This document shows, piece by piece, positions 37,661 to 49,605 of a DNA stretch of 64,000 nt. Within the stretch, counting starts at the first letter, position 1; every line of letters starts with the position of its first letter. The stretch covers positions 1,657,361 to 1,721,360 of the forward strand of contig JAQFVV010000206.1 in NCBI GenBank assembly GCA_028023455.1. Direction: 5' to 3'. Source of the stretch: Epiperipatus broadwayi. Lineage: Eukaryota; Onychophora; Udeonychophora; Euonychophora; Peripatidae. Made by a program: the position numbers and the translations under genes. A model generated the notes under the pieces. That model searched no databases, was not told the DNA's origin, and saw only the letters and a program-made list of their open reading frames with translations.

Positions 37661-39145
37661 GGACTTACTGAAGTAAACATAGAATAAACTATTGGAAATA
37701 AAAATGAAAGGAAAAGTATTGTGATGACTTGTTGCAACATGAGATAGAAGCTTAATTTTAGTAGTTATGATGTTAAGAATTTTCCAGATGATTGCCAGAA
37801 TTCATTGTTTAAGGAATCTCTTGAGGTTTTTCCTTTTAAGCAAGAAGATGAATTTTGCTGTCTGAATATTAAAAAGAAGGATGATGAAAAATAACAAGTG
37901 AAGATAATTAAAAATAGATGTGCTTGACATTGTAAAACCTAAAAATTAAAAATACTAAATAATATAAAAAGATCAAAAAGGTAAAATGCTCTAATAATAT
38001 CCTGAGTTTGAATCCATTGATTATCCTTGATGGGTAGTTACATTCCACTGCCAGTGTGGAAAATAAAATAAAAAATTGAAAACAAAAAAAAGAAAGTAAA
38101 ACATCCATTGCAGAATAAAGAGAATGTTAGATTTTTTAGGTTATCCTAAATGATATCTCCACCACTAAAGAAATATCTGGAGAGAGGTAAACTTTGGTTT
38201 TAGAAAAATAAAGGATAGCTTATTCTCTGATGACTCTGGATCTGTTTAAATAGATGATTTAAGGGGAAATTACTTGTAATGTATTAGAAATTTAAAATAT
38301 GTGGCAATCCAGAAAATGACAATTGAAATTATCAAAAGGAGAAATTACCAATTTGCTTGAAAGCAAGAAGGGTTTTTTATTGATAAAAAAAAAATAGTAA
38401 TAATTTAAGTATCAATAACTATGAACATATGACTAGAACATTTAGATTGATTTCTGCAAAGAAAAATTTTTTTTTCTATTAAAGTTTGTTTAGATATATT
38501 TAACTTTAAGTGATGTATTAGGATTTGGTAATGTATATAAGACACTATGTTGCCATGTGACAAATAAAGTGTATATTTTATCTGGTACTGCTGCAGCATA
38601 TTTTTCCCAAGTAGTTTACTTACTCACATGTAAGGCTCAGAGAAAGCAAGGTGTGCTTTGATTGTTTCTTGAATATATCACCTCTCAGACTCAAAAAGGA
38701 GCAAGGCTTAATTTTCAAATGTTATATTTATCAGTCTTGATATATTGGATTATTGATATATTGTGGATAGTATAACAGAATTCAACTGAGTTAATCCTTC
38801 TAATGTTCATGATTCATAATACATCTTAATGTTCTATGGTTGAATTTTTTATAATCCTAAAGTTGAAATTCTTTTCATTCTATTTACAGCTCAATGTCAG
38901 ACAAATGTCTAAACAGTGATTTTATGGATTATATGTATCATAAAACATTATTTATGAAAAGGACTAAAATACAAAAATCGTTAGAGAAATAAATTAAAGT
39001 TAAAATTTTTGCAATAAGTTTAGAAATGAGAAATGAAAAGTTACACTGACCTATTATTTCATTTTATAAGGAACTGATTTGTAACTAAAACAAATCTGGT
39101 AGCAGCTTGAATTAATTACATTACAAATTTGTGTAAGAAAAATTA
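37661..39145. other. Intron, nothing recognised
   Basis: Possible continuation of the gag-like remnant to about 37900, otherwise featureless. Confidence 0.35.
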
Positions 39146-39602
39146 AAACAGGCAAAATTCTTCATACAGTAGTGCCACTCAGTGCAAGCCAGAGTAATCA
39201 ATGGATGTCAGAAGGCTTGTGCTTAAAATCCCTATGTAGTGATCTACTCATCCAATTACCAAGACTAGTTTCTGGCTCTCAGATCCAAGGCTCCTCTTTG
39301 ACAAAGGTCACAAGCCAGAAACAAATCTTGGAATATTGGATGAGTAGGCACTAGGTAGGGATTTTATGCACAAGCCTTCTGACATCCATTGATTACTCTG
39401 GCTTGCACTGAGTGGCACTACTGTATGGAGAGTTTTGCTTGTTTTAATTTATTTTACACAAATTTGTCAAGCCAGAAACGAATCTTGGGATATTGGATGA
39501 GTAGGCACTATATAGGGATTTTATGCACAAGCCTTCTGACATCCATTGATTACTCTGGCTTGCATTGAGTAGCACTACTGTATGGAGAATTTTGCCTGTT
39601 TT
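39146..39602. repeat. Fold-back copies of the GGCAAAACTCTC family with eroded hammerheads
   Basis: Arms 39146-39290 and 39300-39437 form a hairpin; a third arm 39465-39602 repeats the right arm in direct orientation. Each arm carries GAAAC followed by a short stem III and T-GG at the unit's 3' core (AAGCCAGAAACAAATCTTGG at about 39313, AAGCCAGAAACGAATCTTGG at about 39469, and the minus strand at about 39270). The right arm also retains TTGACAA in place of CTGATGA. This links the family to hammerhead family A. Confidence 0.65.
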
Positions 39603-39724
39603 AATAACAGTTATAAACAAGCACAAGAAATGGTAATCATGTGATGTTGGGTGGTTCAAAAAAATGTGGAATAAAAGCCAATAAATTGAGTATTAAATAT
39701 ATAAAATGCTGTATATGAGTGTTC

Positions 39725-40440
39725 TATTGATTAATATCAATACCACTGAATATCCCATCTCACATCACCAGTGCATCCGAAGAATAACTACCATCTTAGC
39801 ACTAACTAATGAGGACTCATTCATAAATATAGGAAAAGAACAATATCTGCAGAAAACCATGGTTTTAACTTTTCACTAAGTAAGATCTTATCTGTATAAT
39901 TATTCTAAGGCCTTAAGTTTAAAATATCTTATTATTATCTGTAATATTTTGTATGTGTAGTAATAGTTGCAAGTATATAAGCAACAATTTTATATATATA
40001 TATAATTAATCCATTTAGTTTATGTTTGCTTACCGAACTGAATCCAAACATTATGCTATTCACACATTTTGCTATTTTTATCCATAACCCTGAGAAATCA
40101 TGCAATCCATTGGAGAACATGCAGCGATAGCAGTAATAATTTATTAATGATGATGATCATGCATTAGTAAATTTTCCCAAAGTAAATTTTCTATTTAGAT
40201 GGTTTGGCAGTTTAAAGTTGCATTTTTTTATGTATTGAAACTTAAAAACAAATTAAAAATACTTCATGTGGAACTGATACTTAGATTAACCTTCAGATTA
40301 TAAATCATCATCATCATCATAAAGTTGGTTAATATAAATATTCAAATTTAATCATTTTTATTCAAAGTATATTGACCATTTTTAATCTAAATATCTTTGC
40401 TCAACTTGAGTCAAAATTTACCATTACATACTTGTATAAA
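39725..40440. repeat. Paralogous repeat, copy 2 (empty site of the LTR-like insertion)
   Basis: Uninterrupted counterpart of 34675-35266 plus 36641-36760. It contains TTCAAAGTATATTGACC directly after the segment matching the left flank of the insertion. About 716 bp, no coding capacity. Confidence 0.8.
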
Positions 40441-40449
40441 TTGGAAAAG

Positions 40450-41110
40450 TTTAAAATCCAAATGAAAAACCTATAAAACTAAAAAGGGAATGGAAATTCT
40501 ATAATGAATTCCAAATTAGTTGGTATAGTATGTGGATGTATAAAGAGATTTCTAAATCTTTTTGAAAAAGTGAAATAAAAAGCAGATTAACACTATGAAA
40601 AAAAAATTCTGAATATTAACTTAATAGAAGATTGATTTTTAATTTTTATTATAAAGCAGAAAATAGATGTACCATCAAAAACATTTGTCAACTAACAAAA
40701 ATGCTATGACAAAAGCCAATGGTCGATATAGGTAGGATACAGATGTGCAAGATATTTCGGGGCTTTTCTGAAAAGCTGAGGTAGAAAACTGATTGATGCC
40801 ATGAAAAAAAAAATTCTGAGGGTAAAAAAATAGAAGCAATTTTTTTATTAAAATAAATTTGATTGTTTTAGTTTAAAAGATTGGTTTTAATTTTCACTAC
40901 GAGAAAAAATAGAATTAGAGTGTGACATAAAGAAAAACAATTTTCTAAACAAATAATCTGTAAAACTAATGAAAATATTATGATGATAATCATTGTTGAC
41001 CTAAGCCACATTGTGCAAGATGTTTCAGTTCTTTTTGAAAAGCTGAATTAAAAACTGATTAATGCCATAAATATATATATATATCCAAATGAGAAATAAC
41101 TAACTTTTAT
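40450..41110. repeat. Degenerate tandem repeat, three units of about 210-270 bp
   Basis: Recurring phrases: AAATCTTTTTGAAAAAGTGA at about 40553, TTTCTGAAAAGCTGAGGTAG at about 40766 and TTTTTGAAAAGCTGAATTAA at about 41034. Each is followed by a GATTRATGCCAT/GATTAACACTAT block and A-rich text. Confidence 0.6.
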
Positions 41111-41403
41111 AAACATATTTTTTTGCTTTCAAATCAATTTTAATTACAAAGCAAATAACATTAAATAAATAATTATTTCTAAATAAGAAAATGGAAAGTT
41201 CTGCAAATTATCTAAATTAATGTTCTCTAAATTTTTATTTGGGTTTATTAGTTGTTTTTATTTTATGCTTTTAAGTAATATTTTAATTATTAAATTAAAC
41301 AGTATATTAAGTACTGAATTTGATTTTATTTGTATATTCACATTTATAATTTTGATTTTGTAATCTATTTTTTCTACTTAAATGTTAGTTTTGAATGATA
41401 GAT

Positions 41404-41503
41404 GTGTCAAGCATTGGTGGTACGAGTGGTTAGCACAACTGCCTTTCAAGCAGTTATTCCAGGGTTTGCTTCCCGGCTGGTGCTTTGACACATAAAAAAG
41501 AAA
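41404..41503 (+). mobile_element. tRNA-headed SINE copy 4
   Basis: TGTCAAGCATTGGTGG, then GAGTGGTTAGCAC (A-box/D-arm), CTGCCTTTCAAGCAG (anticodon arm), GGGTTTGCTTCCCGGC (T-arm with a B-box change), TGGTGCTTTGACACAT and an A-rich tail. The extended closing stem is intact. Confidence 0.8.
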
Positions 41504-42498
41504 ACTTAGTTAGATGTTGGACTGAAACAGATTGTCTATAAATACTGGGTATAACAATTTCAATGTATTCTACAGTGAATTTGATGATATAATCAAAAAT
41601 CCCCTAACAAATGAAATAATTGTAGCAGAATCTACTATATATGAATGTGTAATGTAATTTTTTTCCCTTTAGAAATATGATTAAATTTTTAATCCTATAT
41701 AACTTTTTGTTTTATTTATGTAAAACTGTGGTTAACTACTTAGTTGTTTACTTCCTGCTGTTGATTGTTAAATTTTAGATATATTTTTTTTTTGTCTGCA
41801 TATCTTCAATCTTTATATATCTGTTTTGTATTTGTTTAAAGTCATATATTTTTTATAATTTTTTTTTATTTCCATATCTTAAAAAAACTACTGAAAATGT
41901 AATAAAATTCAAACCTCATAATGCAGTAGTGATAATGCATGCATTGAAAACTATATGGACAATCCGGTGTTCTTTAATCTTTGATAATAAAAAGTTTAAT
42001 TGGTTAAAGAAACTTGACAATGATTGGGACAACTATTTTGCTATGTGTTTGAAATACTGGCTGAAGAAAGTTATGGAAATAGTATGGGGAGGGACTGCTA
42101 TGACTGTTTGTAAAATGTGGGAGTAAAAATACACACACAGAGAGAAATAAAGTAAAAGTATGTAGAGTGGTAAAATAACGGATTTTTCAAGAGAGAAGAA
42201 ATGTTCCATGTTTTAAACTAGGAATATGATTTGTAAGGCCTAACTCTAGGATTTAACAAAAAACGATATTAACATTTCAACAATGAGAGTCTTATAGATT
42301 TGCATTGTGGTGTTTTGGGACAAGATTTATAAATTTGATGTAAAGGATAAAGTGAATCAAAACTAATTTGTAGATATTTCATGTACATATCTAAATGTTT
42401 GTTTAATAAAGTATTACTCAAAATTAATATATATATATATATAACTACAACCATTAAATGTCTGTATTTTTAAATTATATAATAATAATTCAAACAAA

Positions 42499-42813
42499 TA
42501 TATTTAACACAGTATTCAAAATTAAATAATATATTCCTTACCAGAAGTACTTTCAATTGTTTCACTGACAATCTTTATCAACTGTTAATACAAACGTACA
42601 AAAAATAAAAACTTGCATTACCCATCATTCAATCTATTCAAATTTCCCAGACAACAGAATTGTGGGAAATTTGAATAGATTGAATGATGGGTAATGCAAG
42701 TTTTTATTTTTTGTATGTTTGTATTAACAGTTGATAAAGATTGTCAGTGAAACAATTGAAAGTACTTCTGGTAAAGAATATATTATTTAACTTTGAATAC
42801 TGTGTTAAATATA
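42499..42813. repeat. Near-perfect palindrome, 150-bp arms, 15-nt spacer
   Basis: Arms 42499-42648 and 42664-42813 match as inverted copies with about three differences, all transitions. The spacer is 42649-42663. The ends carry TATTTAACACAGTATTCAAA and its inverse. No open frame. Probably a recent fold-back element. Confidence 0.9.
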
Positions 42814-42869
42814 TATATATTAGACTTTTGCAGACAGTATATATATTAAAAGTTTTTAATGAGATCTTC

Positions 42870-44000
42870 TATACATTTTTTAAAATTTTGATATCAGCTA
42901 TGATATAGCCTAGCAAACAACCAATTAAAAACTGGAACAGCAAAATCAATTCACATATCCAGCAACAATGTTTATTTGTTTTATCTATGATATAATCAAA
43001 TAAACAATCAAATTGAAGCAAGAAACTGAAATTATCATCTAGCAACAATATTTATTTTTTGATCCCTTAAAATGTAAAGTGCTTCATATTACCTTATTTT
43101 ATAGTCTTTAAATAAAGGAGATAGATCAGCCATTAATACCTGTATATGTAAAAAGTAAAGTATTATAGTTTTTCTAAACTTTTCACAAGTAACAAATTCT
43201 ATCATGGAAAGTATATATAATAGATAAATATATTTAATATAGAAGTATTAGATAAGTATTAATATCTGACTTAATTTCTTATTTAATAATTAATTTTAAT
43301 TTTAGATTGACATTCCAATTGGGTTTTTTTTTTTTTTGCTTAGTTATATCAAAGCTGAATTCAAGATAAAAAAATATATAAAAAATTTCATTAAATATTT
43401 TTAATACCTACATCTACAAAGCCATGAAATTCTATTAATTATTATATACATATATTTTATGTAAAAAAAAAAAGTTTGTTTGTTTATATAAAGATTTGAA
43501 AAGTTGCAATACTTTAATTTTTCACACATATAGACAATCTTATCTTTTCCCTTACTTCAAAACTATGACATAAGTTGAAAGACTTCCATTCTTGATTTGA
43601 TAAAGAAACAGACAAATAAATATTGTTGCTATATATCATGATTTCTGTTTGCTGTTCCAGTTTTTGTCCGTTTACTTACATCAAAAATTAACTTAAAATA
43701 ATAAAAAATACATTATTAAATTTTTTCAATATATATTTGTAAGTCCATGAAAATCTCTTTATTACATATACTTTTATAACTAAGATTTGTTCACTTGTGA
43801 AAAGATTTGAAAAGTAGTAATATTTTAACTTTTCACACATATAAGATGAATGCCTGATATTTCTCCCTTATTTAAAAACTAGAGAATATGCTAAAGTAAT
43901 TCCACCTCAGACAAATAAATTATTTGCTGGATGATGTATTTTCAGCTTGCACAGTGTTTAATTGCTTATTGAAACTTTAAAAAATGCATGGAAAATCTCA
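42870..44000. repeat. Complex repeat with inverted and tandem units
   Basis: Two tandem units (43380-43690 and 43695-44000) share AAAGATTTGAAAAGT, TTTTCACACATATA and AGACAAATAAAT phrases. The segment 42920-43080 is an inverted partial copy (GGAACAGCAAAATCAATTCA against the GCTGTTCCAG block at 43650). Confidence 0.55.
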
Positions 44001-45084
44001 TCAAAACTATCAATAGCATGTATATGATTTATAAAAAAAAAATATTGCCATAGTTACAAACTCTGCATCTCAAATTATAGTTGAAAAGTGTGAATATGTA
44101 AAAAAAAAAGAATTTTAATTTTATTTTCATATTAAAACAAACATTTCATCATTTTGAAACAAAAAAAAGACCTTTATTGCTCTACTTGTTTTAGAACTCT
44201 AACAAATAGTTTCATTTTATAGCACCTTAAGTAAATAATTACTCCCTAAATTTATCATACAGTTGCGATATTTATGACTAATTATGAGTTCCATCTATTG
44301 AGAAAATATAAAACTGAAATATAGAAGTTTTGTACAAAAAATGTATGACTGCCTACTAATTTTAAATGAAAACAAATCCTCATTGGGAAACCCTGGGCCA
44401 GACAGTATGAATCACAGTGGTGCCCTCAGCAAAAACTTTAAGAGAAGTAGAAAAGAATTAATGAATTTAAAATATTTTACCTATCAAAATCTTTATATAT
44501 TATTTATTTGTAAAAAAAAAAAAACATTGATGGCAAGATATGTCAAATTACTACCAATGATGATGATTAATCGAATAGTTGTAATATTCTATTGCCTAGT
44601 TATTATTTTAAAAAATAACTTATAAAAGTTGTTTGGTGGTAAAATTATTGTTTTGTTTTGGAAAAAAATGCTGTAACAAGATTTTAGTTGATTGAAAAAA
44701 AAATACAAGGTATAAGTAAGATTTCATATGTAGGCAAAGTAAGTCAAATATTAGTATCATTATTTTTCTGCTTTTTTTTTTGTTATAGTCTATTATTATA
44801 GAATAAGATTGATAATAATCAAATGTACTATATGCAAAAAATATTTATTTAACTCAAAAACTACTTCATATAAGTAAATTTAAGTGGAAATTATTTTAAT
44901 TTATTTCCCATTATAAAAAAATAAAGCTTAAAAAATTTTAACTAGTGAAATGTTAAAAGTCACAGCTAAGGAGTTTGTCATTCATTCTATCTGACCTTCA
45001 ACCTGAATTTGCATTTTCAAAGCAGAATATTTGTGGAATATGTGATAAGTATTCACAGGATAATAAATGCCAAGATTACAAAAG
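44001..45084. other. Intron, nothing recognised
   Basis: A 94-codon open frame at 44341-44625 has no recognisable motif and is likely chance. Confidence 0.4.
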
Positions 45085-45245
45085 AGATATGTAAAACGAT
45101 TTTAAAATGCATCAACTATTTTCGAAAAGATTTAGAAAGAGATTGCCTATGCAATGGATAGGATGAAATAAGGAAGTTTGCTGATGTAATATAAAGGAGA
45201 GAGATCCTGTAGTGGATTGATCATGGTTGAAAATGATGATGATTT
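45085..45245 (+). pseudogene. Short LINE 3' end remnant
   Basis: Reads KRFRKRLPMQWIG then RDPVVD near the end, a decayed version of the 'RSRGRP..RW.DEI' to 'LQWID' C-terminus seen at 30.7 kb. It is followed by the similar GATGATGAT tail. Confidence 0.5.
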
Positions 45246-45780
45246 ATATAAGAATGATGATAGAAACCAGATTCATTCTATAGTACAGTATTGTTATACA
45301 AGATTTTTGTAAATAATTTCTTTTTGAAATTACATCAAAAAAAAAATTTTTCAGTAATAAAAGACAATTTTTTGTGTGCGAAATGAATAAACTTTTAAGA
45401 CGTTTTTTCTGCTTTCATTTTCATTTTTATTTATTGAAAATAAATAAACAACATTGTGACTTATTTTTTTTTATTTTCTCAACCTAAAATCATTTCTTTA
45501 AAAAAATTTTTTTAATACAGTGATTGTCAATATAATGTTTATATATATATTATAGTAAACCCATTTCCATATCATTTCATTCTAAGCTTTCACATGGATA
45601 TTAAAATTCATGGGGAAAAGTGTACTCTATACATTATATGTTTTAACACACACACACAGTGTATGCAATTTCTAATCTGTGTATACAAGTACATATATAA
45701 TTCTAATATTCTCATGGGAAAATGATGAATTCAGTGTTATTTCCAGGAGCTTCTGTGTAATAAAAATATAATAGCTAAAT

Positions 45781-45822
45781 AGCTGACATTTCAGTACAAT
45801 AATAAGTACTTTCGTCAGAGCT
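45781..45822 (-). ncRNA. Hammerhead ribozyme beside a PLE ORF end, near complete
   Basis: On the minus strand: stem I AGCT (45819-45822) pairs with AGCT (45781-45784). The core CTGACGA (45812-45818) differs from CTGATGA only at position 7, which is variable in hammerheads. One extra A follows, then stem II AGTAC/GTACT with an eight-base loop, then GAA, a minimal ATGT stem III and C at the cleavage site (45785). Only the extra A weakens the fold. It lies just 3' of the GIY-YIG remnant on the same strand, the position expected for a PLE pseudo-LTR ribozyme. Confidence 0.7.
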
Positions 45823-45869
45823 TCTTCTTTCTCAAATGATAAGAATGTGTGTGGGAGATTTAAAATCAT

Positions 45870-46230
45870 TATTTTTTTTCTTTGTTATTTTCACTTCATT
45901 CTCAAATTCTATTGGTTGAGAAGTTTTAAAAAATATTTTATCCTCCAATAACTTTTTCCAAATATTGTTAATTTTCTTTAGGTCTTTTAAAAATCTTTAT
46001 AGTTTCCCTTAGCAATCTCTGGACATATTGTTCAATTTTTGCCAGAATTTGTGCTCTATTAAAATTGGTTTTCGTTATTATTTAACTTAATGTGTAGAAA
46101 AAATGGCTGATGAATTAGATTTTTTTCTAACTACCAAAATGTGTTCTTCCTTTCTTATGTTTATTATATGATTGGTCTATCCAATGTATGAATGAAACAA
46201 ATTCCACATGGAATTTCATATATACCATGA
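45870..46230 (-). pseudogene. PLE GIY-YIG endonuclease remnant
   Basis: Minus-strand frames start HGIYEIPCGICFI at 46204-46229, the conserved PLE 'GIYKIPC.C...YIG' motif, then TLDRPII. Further on they read NFNRAQILAKIEQYVQRLLR and ETIKIFKRPKEIN, fitting the helical C-terminus 'REA.EI.K.P..N'. Several stops interrupt it. The RT part is absent, so this is a 5'-truncated copy, the usual outcome of PLE insertion. Confidence 0.7.
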
Positions 46231-46244
46231 CTCTCCATATATAT

Positions 46245-46927
46245 ATATATATCATGAGAGGAAAACAATCTTTCAGACATGCCTATTGGTATGCATTCAC
46301 CCTTCAGTAAGTGTTTTAAAAGGATAGTTGAATCATTTATGTTTAGAGCTTATTTTTGTTGGGTGAGTGCACATGCTTTACATATATAGATTGCTCATAC
46401 ATTAATCACAGATATTCAAAATTAATATAATTCAAAATCATGAGTAGTTAAAACTGAGATATTCTCTCTACCAATGCTATACAGAATGAAATTTGTACAA
46501 ATAATTTTTCATTTGAATTATCTGGATCCCAATAGAATCAAGTCCTGAATTAAGGAAGATCAATAGATGTTGATTAATAATTTTTATTAGTCATTCATTA
46601 GACTTGAGATTATCTAATAATGAATAATATTTCTATAGTGTAATTTTCACTATACCACTCTCATGCAAGATAGGAACTGGTTTATATCCACTTATAACAC
46701 AGTGGATAGAAACCAGTCCCTATCTTGGGTGAGAGTGGTGTAGTGAAAATTACACTACAGAAATATTATTCATTATCAATAGGGGTAGGTTTATATAAAA
46801 ATAAACTCTATGCATAGGTGATTCACCTATGCTTTTAAAACACTTATCAATGGGTGAATGCAAGCAAATTAATACCTATAGTTCCTGCCTGAAAGATTGG
46901 TTTCCTCTCACATGATTTATATATGTA
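46245..46927. repeat. Nested palindromes
   Basis: The outer arms (about 46245-46345 and 46815-46927) share the inverted pair TGAGAGGAAAACAATCTTTCAG/CTGAAAGATTGGTTTCCTCTCA, and the AAGTGTTTTAAAA block. The inner arms (46619-46691 and 46701-46774) pair through TATTTCTATAGTGTAATTTT and GATAGG...CCTATC. One inner arm recurs alone at 54030-54130. Confidence 0.75.
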
Positions 46928-46933
46928 GATCAC

Positions 46934-46972
<39 letters not shown>

Positions 46973-48376
46973 ACAATTTGATTTTAAATTATACATATTT
47001 AGCCATAAACATAAATAATTGAATATATATATATGTTTTAATATATATAGTGCAGACATTTTTAATATTTAAATAATATGTGTGTATTAACAATAAAATT
47101 TAATTTCAAAATTATTTAATCAAAAAAAAATAACTTAGTAATTTTGTATCATTCTTCTTTGGATGAAACTATTGACGAAATGCAAAAGATACTATAAAAT
47201 TTAAGCCACTGTCATTGAAAAAGATAGTAACAGTCATTTTATGTGGAATTTTGTGGTTATACATCAACTATTGTTTTAATGAAGTAAAAAAATAAAATTT
47301 AAATTGCACTTTTTTTTAGTAATATATTTTTTATTTATTCAACAATTTGTTTTTTAAATGTTACTAATTGAAACTGCACTTAGTAAAAATGTAGACATGA
47401 ATATATATATAGAGAGAAGATAAATACATATTTATCTCTTTAAGTATGTTTAAGAAAAATTTAGATATAGTCTATGTGAATATGAGCATATAAAAATGTA
47501 TAATTTCAGTGGATAACCATTATCATGATGTCAGTTACCACATTACTTTTCAAAAACCAATGAAACACATTAAATGAGGATATCTCTATACACTATTTCA
47601 ATTGCTATTTTTTAATGCAAATACAATTTTTTATTTTAAAAATTATATTAACTATTACAAATTATGTGATAACTGCATATGTAAATATAACATTATAGTG
47701 AAAAAAATAAAAGCAATCACACAAAGAGTATAAAACATTAACCAAACTCCTAAATGATATATATGTTTATACATAACTTACCCTGATGTGATAAATTTTA
47801 TAATCAAAGGCTAGAAATTATGCATAATTAAAGATATTTTATAAAATTAACAAATAATCAAAAAGTGAGTTATGATAGTGTTAACAAATAAACACAGGAA
47901 TAAATAAATTTTATATAATACAAGAATATTGCAGCATATAATAGTTGCACAAATTATAAGCTTTGCTGACTTTAAGATATAATAAACCATATATCTCAAT
48001 AATGGCATGCATGTAATATGAATGCAATTTTTAGGTTATTAATATTAGTAAATTTAAAACAAATGTTTTCATGTCAGAAATCATTTTGAGTTAACTTTAA
48101 TAATTTTAAATGAAATCAACTGATCAATTAACAAATTCCAAACTGTGAATGTTTTAAATATCTCTTGAATAATATTAATAAATCACTTAGTTGTCTAGCT
48201 TACATAATATATGATCTGTAAAATCTATAGTATTTATATATCTTATAGTTTACATGTGTATTTATATTAACACAAACATAGATTTTACAGATATTCAAAC
48301 TAACACATAGTTAAACGTTAAATATTGCAATATATGATCAAAAAGGTCAACTCTCTACTCTAGGGTCATTTATAAT
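46928..48376. other. Intron, nothing recognised
   Basis: Contains (TA)n(TG)n runs at 46930-46975, otherwise featureless. Confidence 0.4.
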
Positions 48377-48897
48377 AAGTTTGAGTAATCAATGATTATT
48401 AGGTAATATTACTTGTAAATTCTCATCCCCAGACCAATTTTTGGCTCTTGCCTTTAATAATAAAGTCTGGGATTCAAAGTTGCAAATACTGCATTTATGC
48501 ATTTAGAAATTACCTTTATCTGTATTTTATCATTTCTTGAAATTCAAAATACCCTAAGTTTTGAACTTGAGCCAATCTGCCTGAACATTTATATAGAACT
48601 GACTGTACATTAGTAAGTATTTATTTTACTACAAAAAATTAAGGATACTAATATATAATTACTAACCTAGAGTCAGATCTATATAACTATTCAGGCAGTT
48701 TGGCTTAGGTTCAAAATCTCAGAATATTTTGAATTTCAGGTTTATGACTTGAATTGCAAAATGAAATTGAAAGTGGTTACTAAATGTACATACTGCAGCT
48801 TTGAATCTCAAACATTCTTGATATAGATGAAAGCCAGAAACATATCTGTGATGATTTAAGTGGGTTACCATCTAGTAATCACTAATTGAGCTTATTA
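48377..48897. repeat. Inverted pair of hammerhead family A units
   Basis: The left arm (to about 48605) and right arm (from about 48672) are inverted relatives (GAACTTGAGCCAATCTGCCTGA against TCAGGCAGTTTGGCTTAGGTTC). The left arm carries a minus-strand relic TTGGTCTGGGGATGAG with AAAAA for GAAAC. The right arm carries a plus-strand relic ATGAAAGCCAGAAACATATCTG at 48826-48848. This is the same divergent head-to-head layout as the intact palindrome at 60.8 kb, but older. Confidence 0.65.
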
Positions 48898-49417
48898 TAA
48901 GTAGTACTAGAATTGACAACTGCTTTTGTTTTGTCATGAAACAATATTAAAGTTTTGGCATATATAAAATTTAAATGACATTTAAATATAATCATATTTT
49001 CAAGTTTTTTTTTCTTTTTTATCAATGCATATCTCATGACAATTTCGCTGTATTGCAATTATCAACTGACATATGAACTCAGACCAGCCTCTTGCACTAT
49101 GCATATGCTTATAATAGTATTTATTAAAATGCTCACTATTATATTTTAAAGACATAGATTTAGACATTAGGAGAAAAAAGTTATTTACTATTTAAAATGT
49201 ACTTTAACCCAACCATACCTCTTCAGTTAGGCCAAGCTCACCGACCACCTCAAAGGTCCTATATCATTCATGTAAGCAATACTTTTAGCTCAAATGCTTA
49301 CCTAAACTTTGTTGGAGGTTTGTTAAATTTAAAAGTCTATATTTAAGGTTAAAAGAAATATAATAAATTCTAATCTAATATAAAATTAATAATCATTTAT
49401 GCATTTATTGAAAAACA

Positions 49418-49605
49418 AGGCAAAACTCTCCATACAGCAGTGCCACCCTGTGCCAACCAGAGTAATCAATGGATGCCAGAAGGCTTGTGCATAAAATCCC
49501 TATCTAATGCCTACTCATCCAATATTCCCAGACTAGTTTCTGGCTTGTGGCTTTTGTCAGTAAGGAGCTTTGGATCTGAGAGTCTTGTATGGAGAGTTTT
49601 GCCTT
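49418..49605. repeat. GGCAAAACTCTC-family copy with recognisable hammerhead
   Basis: Terminal repeats AGGCAAAACTCTCCATAC and GTATGGAGAGTTTTGCC bound the copy. The minus strand 49526-49566 reads TCCTTA (stem I), CTGACAA (core, G8 changed to A), AAGCCACAAGCC, then GAA, the palindromic stem III ACTAGT, C, and TGGGA (stem I). One essential core base is mutated. Confidence 0.65.

Noticed and set aside
41929-42126. 65-codon frame with HALKTIWTIRCSLIF
   Set aside because: The tryptophan-rich pattern recalls some LINE C-termini, but nothing around it supports a call.
44341-44625. 94-codon plus-strand frame
   Set aside because: No motif, low-complexity Lys runs, no splice sites matching the host gene; probably chance.
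46665-46735. GATAGAAACCAGTCCC resembling a hammerhead 3' core with stems on both sides
   Set aside because: There is no CTGATGA box; the pairing is fully explained by a simple palindrome whose arms are complementary throughout.
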